Assembly: GCA_041675005.1 (NCBI GenBank)
Contig: JBAYUQ010000031.1
Span: 1-29,470 of the forward strand
Source: PGYR01 sp041675005
GTDB taxonomy: Bacteria; Bacteroidota; Ignavibacteria; Kapaibacteriales; UBA2268
Length of the DNA stretch: 29,470 bases
Reading direction: 5' to 3'
The translations under genes were made by a program, and so were the position numbers. Shown here one piece after another: positions 7,533-14,652 of this stretch; position 1 is the first letter of the stretch; each line of letters starts with the position of its first letter. The notes beneath the pieces were generated by a model, which did not search any database, had not been told where the DNA came from, and saw only the letters and a list, made by a program, of their open reading frames with translations.

Positions 7533-8183
7533 TTATTCTGCAGAACCAGATGATGTTACAACTTTAGCATGACGGATTACCTTATCATTCAGCAAATATC
7601 CGGGTTGAATTACTGCAATTATATGCCCTTCAGGCATTTCCTCCGATGGTTGTTGCATCAGTGCTTCGTGATACTCTACATCGAATTCTGCACCAGCATC
7701 TATTGTCATCAGGTGCAATCCAGCATTTCCGAATAGTCTGAATGCCTTATTATGAATCATCTCTATGCCTTGTATGACAGATTCTTTACTACTGTTATCT
7801 TGCTTTGCAGCTAGTAGAGCATTAGTCAAATCATCTGGTATATCGAGTAAATTCACAATTAATCGTTCATTAGCGTATTTCACTAATTCTTCTTTTTCCT
7901 TCTGAGTTCTGCGTCTTAGGTTTTCCATTTCTGCAGTTTTACGAAGTAGCTGATCTCTAAGCGATTCCACCTGATTTTCTAGGTCATCCACTCTAAATTC
8001 CAACTCATCTTCTAACATTTCCCCAGTTACAGAAACTTCTGCTTCCAATTCGTTGATTTGCTCTTCTGTTAATCCATCATCTTCTGTTTTGATATCTATC
8101 TCTCTTTCATCATTTTTAACATACGTATTATATAAATCTTTCAATTTGTCACTACTACCGCGCAGTGGTTTCTTCTTTTCCAT
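7533..8183 (-). CDS. grpE: nucleotide exchange factor GrpE
   Basis: A 216-residue GrpE, which releases ADP from DnaK. The ATG at 8183 is chosen because GGAG lies 8 nt before it and the protein then begins MEKKKPLRGS; an upstream in-frame extension to 8324 adds only a hydrophobic, AT-rich stretch unlike GrpE. The acidic N-terminus is followed by a long coiled coil (about residues 55-110, with LENQVESLRDQLLRKTAEMENLRRR) and the C-terminal beta domain (HEALMQQPSEEMPEGHI and VIQPGYLLNDKVIRHAKV). It is first in the operon grpE-dnaJ-comEA-like-gcvT. No CIRCE element is visible upstream, so HrcA control is not supported. Confidence 0.97.
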   Translation of the reverse strand: MEKKKPLRGSSDKLKDLYNTYVKNDEREIDIKTEDDGLTEEQINELEAEVSVTGEMLEDELEFRVDDLENQVESLRDQLLRKTAEMENLRRRTQKEKEELVKYANERLIVNLLDIPDDLTNALLAAKQDNSSKESVIQGIEMIHNKAFRLFGNAGLHLMTIDAGAEFDVEYHEALMQQPSEEMPEGHIIAVIQPGYLLNDKVIRHAKVVTSSGSAE

Positions 8184-8335
8184 ATTTTTATCTCCATAAA
8201 AAATAAAACTTTCTTCGCTATAGACGAGCGAGTAAAATCTAAATTTTTGCAAAGTAGCAAATATCAAAGTTAAGAATAATATAGATAAATATAAATACTT
8301 AAGAGAGTGAGTTGTTTTTCTCATGGTTTTCGTAG

Positions 8336-8500
8336 AAATATATGCAGATGGGAGCTAGGTTATATAACTCCGAGACAGGTAGGTTTATGTCAGTAGATCC
8401 GCTGATGGAAATCTTCACAGGTCATAGCCCATATCACTATAGCTATAATAACCCTGTTATGTTCTGCGACCCTTCTGGTCTTGCACCAGAGGGTGAGAAC
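8336..8500 (+). pseudogene. fragment of an RHS-repeat-associated core domain
   Basis: The frame from TAT-ATG at 8339-8344 reads GARLYNSETGRFMSVDPL, then SPYHYSYNNPVMFCDPSG. This is the classic end of the RHS/YD-repeat core ('GARxYDPxxGRFxSxDP...NPxxxxDPSG') that precedes the variable toxin tip in polymorphic toxin proteins. Only about 45 residues remain. A TAG stop lies directly upstream in the same frame, and downstream the frame runs into a hairpin repeat and stops at 8596. No RHS body and no toxin or immunity gene is adjacent. I read it as a decayed remnant, or a shuffled RHS tip cut off from its gene. Confidence 0.8.
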
Positions 8501-8516
8501 TTATTTCCGTGTATTG

Positions 8517-8536
8517 CCGTTGGCTTTAGCCAACGG
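8517..8536. repeat. perfect inverted repeat (hairpin)
   Basis: CCGTTGGCT (8517-8525) and AGCCAACGG (8528-8536) are perfect complements; as a folded stem this gives 8 bp with a TTTA loop. There is no T-run directly after it on the plus strand. It is the first of several hairpins between the RHS fragment and the next gene and looks like an intergenic repeat element rather than a gene terminator. Confidence 0.7.
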
Positions 8537-8583
8537 ATAAGAAGTCAACCACACCCATATTGGACTGCTCTCTATCTTTCCTG

Positions 8584-8617
8584 GACTCTTCGCTAACTGC
8601 GTTAGCTCTGAGTGACG
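8584..8617. repeat. GACTCTTC...GAGTGACG intergenic repeat, copy 1
   Basis: It begins GACTCTTCGC, contains the palindrome GCTAAC-TGC-GTTAGC, and ends CTGAGTGACG. A related copy at 14526-14560 has the same ends but a different centre. Sequences of this kind are, from memory, scattered through intergenic DNA of many FCB genomes. Confidence 0.6.
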
Positions 8618-8630
8618 CGGTAGAACAAAC

Positions 8631-8673
8631 AATCCGTGTCATCCGTTAATCCATTTAATCCGTGATTCAGACG
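8631..8673. repeat. dispersed intergenic repeat, copy 2
   Basis: It starts AATCCGTGTCATCCG and ends GTGATTCAGACG, with the internal theme 'AATCC' repeated. It matches 163-205 at about 33 of 43 positions. It sits just downstream of the GACTCTTC repeat in gene-free DNA. Confidence 0.6.
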
Positions 8674-8771
8674 ATAAGACTCAGCACAAGTGTGTTAAAA
8701 TAAGTAAATCAAAGTCAGTCCATATCTTTATATTAGCAAACGAAAAACGCAAGAATATCTATTTTGTTATT

Positions 8772-8838
8772 CCACCCCTACGGGGCGGTTTTGTATTTCT
8801 AGATTCGTAAGCTACAGATATTTAGCCCCGCTGGGGCT
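8772..8838. repeat. pair of GC-rich REP-like hairpins
   Basis: Two short GC-rich stem-loops stand out from the AT-rich background: 8772-8788 (CCACCCC-TAC-GGGGCGG, with one A/C mismatch) and 8824-8838 (AGCCCC-GCT-GGGGCT, perfect). They are 35 nt apart. The arrangement resembles paired REP elements, which are mobilised by RAYT transposases in other bacteria. No such transposase is in this window. Confidence 0.6.
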
Positions 8839-8871
8839 TTGTCCTGGATTCTTCACTCCAATCAAAAAAAA

Positions 8872-8900
8872 AATCCTCTACCACAATTTGATAGAGGATT
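8872..8900 (-). terminator. rho-independent terminator after the 8934-9734 gene
   Basis: A 9-bp stem AATCCTCTA/TAGAGGATT (8872-8880 with 8892-8900) with an 11-nt loop is followed on the minus strand by about ten T. It lies 33 nt beyond the stop at 8934. Confidence 0.85.
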
Positions 8901-8933
8901 AAATAATCTAATAAGATTCGATAGATTCTAAAC

Positions 8934-9734
8934 TTAGATTGTATTGAACGAAGTCACAATGACTTTAGGAATGCCAAACTCGTCAAATCCAAAAACTTCC
9001 GGAGCATCAACACCTGGGAAATTATATACACCTTTGGGTTCATTATCTATATGTACCATTGGGTATAATTTTTTGCCTGCAGTAATAGTTACATTATTAT
9101 CCAACGGAATAACTATATTCTGATTCAAACCAGCTTTAATAGCGGCTTTACCTATTATACTTTGTGAAATTATAGAGCCATCAGAATTAGAATTATGTAT
9201 AACTATCCAACCATCTGTAGCGGCATTCACAGACAATGTCACGCTACTAGTTACTGATTGTGCACTAACAGTTATAGTAGTAGGAGTAACTGTAATAGCT
9301 TTTAATATTATCCCACCTGCAATGTATTCCAAAGGAGCGTCTAGACCATTGCTACCATCAAACTCATAAGACCCTAATTGACCATCATCAGTATGTAACA
9401 TCACCCACAACTGGTTATTTGTTCCTAGCATCTTGGCATTACTAGTTAATGGTACCATCACATCTGTACTTGTACCGGCTCTTATAAGTACTGGCTGCGA
9501 AATGATTTCTGGTACTTCTGGGCCACCATTATTATCAGCGTGTACTACAACCCAAGCATCTTTCTCAACCGTAATACTCTTCACTATAAGTATATTTTGT
9601 GAAATCATCTGGTCTTGAACAGTTAATGAACCGGGCTCATTTACTGTTGGTTCTGTTACTTTCTCATCATCGCTACAAGCAGTGAACATTGCAATAAAAC
9701 TAATTGCAATAATCGCTTTAATTATAAATTTCAT
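8934..9734 (-). CDS. lipoprotein with two DUF7282-like domains
   Basis: A 266-residue exported lipoprotein: signal peptide with lipobox FTAC (Cys20), then two similar domains of about 110 residues (roughly 36-143 and 144-262). Each has the order 'sVtv..d.WvViH..n..G', 'aG...nv.vPL..n', 'lw.M.HtD....G.Y.F', and ends near 'DAP'. Examples are DAWVVVHADNNGGPEVPEI and LWVMLHTDDGQLGSYEF in the first and DGWIVIHNSNSDGS in the second. As I recall, this is the DUF7282 pattern, common in exported haloarchaeal and some bacterial proteins; its function is unknown. It lies about 196 nt downstream of the barrel gene on the same strand and has its own terminator. Confidence 0.8.
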   Translation of the reverse strand: MKFIIKAIIAISFIAMFTACSDDEKVTEPTVNEPGSLTVQDQMISQNILIVKSITVEKDAWVVVHADNNGGPEVPEIISQPVLIRAGTSTDVMVPLTSNAKMLGTNNQLWVMLHTDDGQLGSYEFDGSNGLDAPLEYIAGGIILKAITVTPTTITVSAQSVTSSVTLSVNAATDGWIVIHNSNSDGSIISQSIIGKAAIKAGLNQNIVIPLDNNVTITAGKKLYPMVHIDNEPKGVYNFPGVDAPEVFGFDEFGIPKVIVTSFNTI

Positions 9735-9930
9735 AAGTTTTTCTCTTTTGTTTCTAATTCTAATCTAACATTTAGATATCTATTATAAACGTCTAGGAAC
9801 TTGCGATATTGCATACATTTAAGGATTAGATTCGATTTATAAATTAAACCTCGACTCTTATAACTTATATTTATATAATACTTAATTGTTCTTTCTTTTG
9901 AAGCCATCAAGTAAAATGAAAATATAATTA

Positions 9931-10887
9931 TCACTTAAACAACCCACCAAAGTAGATAGATACTCCTATTCTAAATTGATATTGCTTCCAACTCTCGTCA
10001 CTCATTATTGACTCTGTCGGTATCAAACCTTTCAGTCCAATATTAGCTCCATAACCCATTACTTCGAAAGAAGTTTCTAAACCAAATTCAAGTCCAAGTC
10101 TATTTTTAATCAATGAAGGAAGTTCAATGTTTGAAGTCTGTACCAAAGTATCGAGTCCATTTTCGAATCTGAGTTTATCCTTTACATCTCCTATTTGAGC
10201 ATATTGGGTCGCTTCAGATGACAAAACTATACTATTGCTTACACCGATATAGAGCGAGAATAAGTTAGACATCTGCATTTGCTTACTGATAAATACTCCA
10301 TAGAGCGGAATACTAATACCACCTTTTAGCTCTAATTGAGTTTCTTCTAATAGCAGGTTATTTATTTCTAAATAATCTCTAGTATTATTATTATTATCGA
10401 GAAAGGATTTCGTATTATCTAAATGGTAGAGTATATCTGTGTTCCAAGTTATAATAGTCGTTGCTCTGAACACTACTGGAATACCAATACTTGGAGTTAA
10501 TTTGAAGTCTAGCCCGATTCCATATCCTTCACTAATTATATATGTTCCTTCTTCATCATCACTGAACTTCTCTTTGAAATTCAAGTAATCAGTATCCTTA
10601 TTATAACTATTCGAATACGAGCCACCTATCGGCTTTAAGCCACTAGGGCTTATTCCACTTGCCGACGATAATAAATAAGACCCTTCCATATAAATACCAA
10701 CATTTAGTGCAGTGTAAACTGGAATTGGGAAATATCCTTTGGAATAATCCATATTCACTTCCTCATCATCATAGATTTCAGATTTCGGTTGTACATCAAG
10801 TGAATCAAAACTCTTAGGGACCCACTCTCTATCTTGTGATAGTAGTATCTTAGAACTAATAAATAAAATTATGATCAATAATTTCAT
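9931..10887 (-). CDS. exported outer-membrane beta-barrel-like protein
   Basis: A 318-residue protein with a signal peptide (about residues 1-18, MKLLIIILFISSKILLSQ). After an acidic segment of about 35 residues it has alternating hydrophobic strands rich in Gly and aromatics (YTALNVGIYMEGSYLL, YGIGLDFKLTPSIGIPVVF, LELKGGISIPLYGVFIS, FRIGVSIYFGGLFK at the end), as expected of a small outer-membrane barrel. I recognise no named family. Its start overlaps the stop of the preceding gene by 4 nt (ATGA), making it the third gene of a coupled operon with a vWA-OmpA lipoprotein and a T9SS-sorted protein. A structural or anchoring role with those two is inference. Confidence 0.75.
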   Translation of the reverse strand: MKLLIIILFISSKILLSQDREWVPKSFDSLDVQPKSEIYDDEEVNMDYSKGYFPIPVYTALNVGIYMEGSYLLSSASGISPSGLKPIGGSYSNSYNKDTDYLNFKEKFSDDEEGTYIISEGYGIGLDFKLTPSIGIPVVFRATTIITWNTDILYHLDNTKSFLDNNNNTRDYLEINNLLLEETQLELKGGISIPLYGVFISKQMQMSNLFSLYIGVSNSIVLSSEATQYAQIGDVKDKLRFENGLDTLVQTSNIELPSLIKNRLGLEFGLETSFEVMGYGANIGLKGLIPTESIMSDESWKQYQFRIGVSIYFGGLFK

Positions 10888-11594
10888 TTATACACCACAA
10901 TTCTTTCATAGAAACTACCGATTTCTGAATTAGCAGAAATAAAGTAAACTCCTGCAGCGTAATCTTCTGTATTTATTTCAATACTGTTCCTTCCTTTTGA
11001 AAAAGATAATTTTTCATTCCTAAGCACTTCCCCCTTTGTATCACAGATAATCAAATCTAACTCTATATCAGTATCATTTGTGAATTCAATGCTGGATATA
11101 TCACCCGATTTCAGAGGATTGGGGTATGGGAGTGAATTTTCTATAAATCTAATATAAGTCCCAATCCCGTAAGCATAATTGTTTTGAATAACTATTGTGT
11201 CATTGCTTGACTGCTCACCATTTATTACAACATTCTGTATTGAAATCGTCGTAGTAGAGTCATAGCCAGATAGTAGCTTTGCTTTTAAAGTAAACCCAGT
11301 CACAACTTCTTCTACTCTCATCTTTATAGAAAATACACCCTCGTCTTTTGCTATCAGGGTACTAGAGAGTACTTTACTATCTATCATAATATCAGTAATA
11401 TAACATACACTTGGATTGGAAACTATCAAATCAAACTCGAGCAGCGATTCACCGACCAATTCATTTACGTTGATTCTGATATCTATAACTTCAGAATTAG
11501 TCCCACCAATAGTATCATTCTCGAATGAGATTTTAGACAATAGTAATACTGGTAATGACAAAAACAATAAGAAAGTTAGAGGAATAAATCTCAT
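10884..11594 (-). CDS. secreted protein with C-terminal T9SS sorting domain
   Basis: A 236-residue protein: signal peptide (about residues 1-20), a beta-rich domain (about 22-130) and a C-terminal type A sorting domain (about 152-236). The sorting domain shows LPYPNPLKSGDISSIEF, IICDTKGEVLRNEKLSF, the NSIEINTEDYAAGVYFIS turn and a basic C-terminus ending VYK. Such domains direct export through the type IX system, whose SprA translocon is in this window. The N-terminal domain has the alternating-strand look of a cohesin/jelly-roll fold (IDIRINVNELVGESLLEFDL), a weak impression only. It overlaps its neighbours by 4 nt at both ends. Confidence 0.85.
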   Translation of the reverse strand: MRFIPLTFLLFLSLPVLLLSKISFENDTIGGTNSEVIDIRINVNELVGESLLEFDLIVSNPSVCYITDIMIDSKVLSSTLIAKDEGVFSIKMRVEEVVTGFTLKAKLLSGYDSTTTISIQNVVINGEQSSNDTIVIQNNYAYGIGTYIRFIENSLPYPNPLKSGDISSIEFTNDTDIELDLIICDTKGEVLRNEKLSFSKGRNSIEINTEDYAAGVYFISANSEIGSFYERIVVYK

Positions 11595-13045
11595 TCTACA
11601 ACCTCTATTTCGGTCCTTCTATTCTTTTGTCTGTTTGGCTCGCTGTCATTTGGGACTAAGGGTTTGGAAGAACCAAAACCTGCAATACTCATCCTAGATT
11701 TATCTATTCCCAACTTGACTAATTGCTCTCTAACAGCCGATGCTCTTTTTAAAGACAATTCTTGATTGTACCCTTTTTCCCCACTATTATCAGTATGCCC
11801 TTTTATTAGTATTTTTCGATTCACATTTGCTAGCATCCATTCTGATACTTTTCTTATTTCCTCCAGTGAGTTCTTATCTGTTATCGCACTTTGCCGTATA
11901 TCAAACTCTATATTCAAAAATACAATATCACCCTTTTTTCTTATAGTCTTATCTTCAATATCATAAGTAGCATTGCCAATAATTTCTGTCAACTCATCTT
12001 CAAAGTTAATTGGAATAGTGACAGTATGCACTCCGACACAACTATCTAATTCGTAGGTTATTCGATAATAGTTCGATAATTTCAGATAAATATCTCTAAG
12101 TACATAGGGGAATTCTTTGCTCGTTAAAGTCATATAGAACTTCCCTTTTGATTCTTTAGAAAGAGATTTCATTCCCTCTACATCGGCATAGCCATAACCA
12201 ACATTGAACAATTTGACATCATTAGCTATGAGTAGATTAGTCAAGGTCTGTTTATCTATTTTAGAACCCGAATCCCTTCCATCTGTAAACGCTATTATTA
12301 TTTTTTTGTAATCACTAGGTGCTTTCTTTAGCTGTTTTATTCCAAACTCTATAGCATCGAAATAGTATGTACCGAAGCTCTTTATCCCTTCCATTCCATT
12401 TACCTTGAATGTATCAAGAACAAAGAATTTATCTCGAGTCAAACTAACAGAGTTGTACATCTGGCTTGTGAATTTTGTAATAGAGACCATATCGGGTTCT
12501 TTGAGATACTGGACTAATTCGCGTACTCCACTTTGCAATTTCTTTACTCTGTCTTCTCCCATAGAAGGCGAGTGGTCTAATAGGAAAGCTATTGCATACT
12601 TCGGGCTATTGTCTTTTTGTATTTCTTCTATTTTAAGATCTCTAATAATACTTTTACTACCATTACATGAGTCACTTATACCGCTCCAAATGTCCAAATA
12701 ATCTATATTAAAAGGTGGAGCTAGATTAGTCAGATAAATCCCATTTGTGTCTGATACAACTACTTCTATGACAATTTTTTTGGGGTATTCACTAATATCT
12801 AAACTTGTAATATTTACATTGTAATTAGTGTACAGTCTTTCAGTTGTTGAATCATTTTCTTTGACATTACTAATATTATTGTTCAAATAAGAATTAGATT
12901 TACTTAGATAAGTCGGGTAGTGATTATTTCTAATACTATCTAGCATCGCTTCTCGCTCTTCTAACTTTTTGACAAAAAAGGCAGGGCAAGCTTGGAGGAG
13001 CAAACTCAATGATAAAATGGAAATGATTATAAATGTTTTTTTCAC
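11591..13045 (-). CDS. lipoprotein with von Willebrand A and OmpA domains
   Basis: A 484-residue protein. The signal peptide ends in a good lipobox (LLQAC, Cys20). A vWA domain spans about residues 150-325, with an intact metal-binding MIDAS site: DHSPS (Asp157, Ser159, Ser161), a Thr near 226 and FTDG (Asp255). A beta linker leads to a C-terminal OmpA domain (about 372-484) with HTDNSGEKGYNQELSLKRA (Asp419, Arg434), the peptidoglycan-binding signature. It is thus probably outer-membrane-anchored, bound to the cell wall, and able to bind a ligand through vWA. It is the first gene of the operon with the sorting-domain and barrel proteins, 110 bp from the divergent serine hydrolase gene. Partner unknown. 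Confidence 0.9.
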   Translation of the reverse strand: MKKTFIIISILSLSLLLQACPAFFVKKLEEREAMLDSIRNNHYPTYLSKSNSYLNNNISNVKENDSTTERLYTNYNVNITSLDISEYPKKIVIEVVVSDTNGIYLTNLAPPFNIDYLDIWSGISDSCNGSKSIIRDLKIEEIQKDNSPKYAIAFLLDHSPSMGEDRVKKLQSGVRELVQYLKEPDMVSITKFTSQMYNSVSLTRDKFFVLDTFKVNGMEGIKSFGTYYFDAIEFGIKQLKKAPSDYKKIIIAFTDGRDSGSKIDKQTLTNLLIANDVKLFNVGYGYADVEGMKSLSKESKGKFYMTLTSKEFPYVLRDIYLKLSNYYRITYELDSCVGVHTVTIPINFEDELTEIIGNATYDIEDKTIRKKGDIVFLNIEFDIRQSAITDKNSLEEIRKVSEWMLANVNRKILIKGHTDNSGEKGYNQELSLKRASAVREQLVKLGIDKSRMSIAGFGSSKPLVPNDSEPNRQKNRRTEIEVVE

Positions 13046-13155
13046 AGGATTCGAGTTTATATGTAATCAGTATTCCAATATACGAACTTTTATATTTTTT
13101 GTCCTGTCTTTTCTCCCTATATTAAACCAAATAAAATAAATAATGTCGAATAATT

Positions 13156-14427
13156 ATGAAAACACTTTTACTATTTTTACTAGCTATAACTACTGCTACT
13201 GCAGGCGATTATTATTTCCCACCTATTGACTCCGATGATTGGGTGGCAACTCCTATTTCTGAGCTTGGATGGAGTCCTCCAAAAGTTAATGAGTTAATTG
13301 ATTTCCTCGATACTACTAATTCTAAAGGGTTCATAGTATTAGTCGATGGGAAGATAGTACTAGAAGAGTACTTCGGCGATCACGACAAAGATAAATTCTG
13401 GTATTGGGCATCGGCTGGTAAAACCCTGACTAGTGCTATGATCGGTATAGCCCAGCAAGAAGGGGTGTTAGATATAAACGACCCTACTTCTGATTACCTT
13501 GGTAATGGCTGGACGAGTATGGAGATAGAAAAAGAGCGAAATATAAAGTTATTTCATAATTTATCTATGTCAACTGGTCTAAACTACAAAGATGTAGATT
13601 CCGATTGTTTGCTTCCAGAATGCCTTACTTTTCTAAATGAGGCGGGTACTCACTGGTATTACCACAATGCACCTTATCGCTTATTGCTCGATGTACTAGA
13701 CTCCGTTTACGACAAGAGAATAAACCAAGTAACCAACCAACTCATTGGCAACAAGATAGGTATGGGTGGTATATGGATTGACTATGTACGATGGGGTAAG
13801 ACTAGAGATTTGGCTCGTTTTGGTTCGTTCATTGCGGCAGGTGGTAAGTGGGGAGACGATTTCCAACTAGACCCCGAATACTATAATGCAATGATAAATA
13901 CTTCGCAGGAAATGAACTTGTCTTATGGCTACCTATGGTGGCTCAACGGTAAGGACAAATACAAGCTACCCGGTTTTGATATAGTGTTCAATGGCCCATT
14001 AACTCCAACGGCCCCTATGGATATGTTTGCGGCACTCGGTAAAAATGACCAGAAGATTTATATAGTACCATCTATGAATATGGTGGTAGTCCGTGTGGGT
14101 GAAGACGCTGGCGATAGCAATTTCGCTGTTTCTTCTTATGACACAAAACTATGGGAGAAAATATCAGCTCTTTTCACTACTTCAGTTATCGAGTACAAGC
14201 CCGAAATACCACTAATATCTCCTAATCCGGCAAACGAGCAGATAGTGCTCAACACTAACAAGGCATTCGACACTGTTAAAATATATGATTTGCAAGGCAA
14301 CCTAGTCAAAGAATCAGAGTTTACACACGTTTTGAATATCTCAGATTTAGCTAGTGGTAAATATAACCTTGTTTTGGAGAAAGATGGTTTAGTAGTTGAT
14401 GAGGAGTCGTTTGTTATTGTGAGGTAG
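13156..14427 (+). CDS. T9SS-exported serine hydrolase of the beta-lactamase/penicillin-binding fold
   Basis: A 423-residue protein: signal peptide (about residues 1-16), class C beta-lactamase-like domain (about 35-335) and a C-terminal T9SS sorting domain (about 348-423; ISPNPANEQIVLNTN, VKIYDLQGNLVKE, DLASGKYNLVLEKDG). Catalytic motifs: S-x-x-K at Ser86-Lys89 within YWASAGKTLTSAM, and Y-x-N at Tyr169-His170-Asn171. The third motif is the divergent AALGKNDQKIYIVPS near 293, typical of the esterase-like members rather than true beta-lactamases. Cys151 and Cys156 could form a disulfide. It likely acts at the cell surface on an unknown ester or amide. The gene stands alone, divergent from the vWA operon. 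Confidence 0.9.
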   Translation: MKTLLLFLLAITTATAGDYYFPPIDSDDWVATPISELGWSPPKVNELIDFLDTTNSKGFIVLVDGKIVLEEYFGDHDKDKFWYWASAGKTLTSAMIGIAQQEGVLDINDPTSDYLGNGWTSMEIEKERNIKLFHNLSMSTGLNYKDVDSDCLLPECLTFLNEAGTHWYYHNAPYRLLLDVLDSVYDKRINQVTNQLIGNKIGMGGIWIDYVRWGKTRDLARFGSFIAAGGKWGDDFQLDPEYYNAMINTSQEMNLSYGYLWWLNGKDKYKLPGFDIVFNGPLTPTAPMDMFAALGKNDQKIYIVPSMNMVVVRVGEDAGDSNFAVSSYDTKLWEKISALFTTSVIEYKPEIPLISPNPANEQIVLNTNKAFDTVKIYDLQGNLVKESEFTHVLNISDLASGKYNLVLEKDGLVVDEESFVIVR

Positions 14428-14525
14428 CCACCTATTAATTGTATTGGGGGGAGCGCTGTGTCATAAAAAATTAATTCATCGTGGTTATCTTGATCTGAAT
14501 AATGCATTCGGGATTACTTCAACTA

Positions 14526-14560
14526 GACTCTTCACTTGCTTCACTTCGTTCAGAGTGACG
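14526..14560. repeat. GACTCTTC...GAGTGACG intergenic repeat, copy 2
   Basis: It begins GACTCTTCACTTGC and ends CGTTCAGAGTGACG, sharing its ends with 8584-8617. It lies in the convergent gap between the serine hydrolase and dps genes. Confidence 0.6.
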
Positions 14561-14596
14561 TTAGAATAAGAGGTTTTGGGTATTTACCATAAAAAA

Positions 14597-14622
14597 AAGA
14601 GCAACTATTTCTAATTGCTCTT
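14597..14622 (-). terminator. rho-independent terminator of dps
   Basis: An 8-bp stem AAGAGCAA/TTGCTCTT (14597-14604 with 14615-14622) with a 10-nt loop is followed on the minus strand by eight T. It lies about 30 nt beyond the dps stop. Confidence 0.85.
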
Positions 14623-14652
14623 ACATAAGTAAAAAATTAAGTTGGGGCTTTC

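Noticed and set aside
8184..8324. N-terminal hydrophobic extension of GrpE
   Set aside because: GrpE is cytosolic. A good GGAG site 8 nt before the ATG at 8183 explains the real start.
8184..8335. CIRCE-type heat-shock operator upstream of grpE
   Set aside because: No TTAGCACTC/GAGTGCTAA inverted repeat is present.
9731..9934. Possible 67-residue gene on the minus strand between the barrel and the DUF7282-like lipoprotein
   Set aside because: It is very AT-rich and shows no domain or start signal. It fills exactly the intergenic space with 4-nt overlaps that arise by chance from ATGA-type ends.
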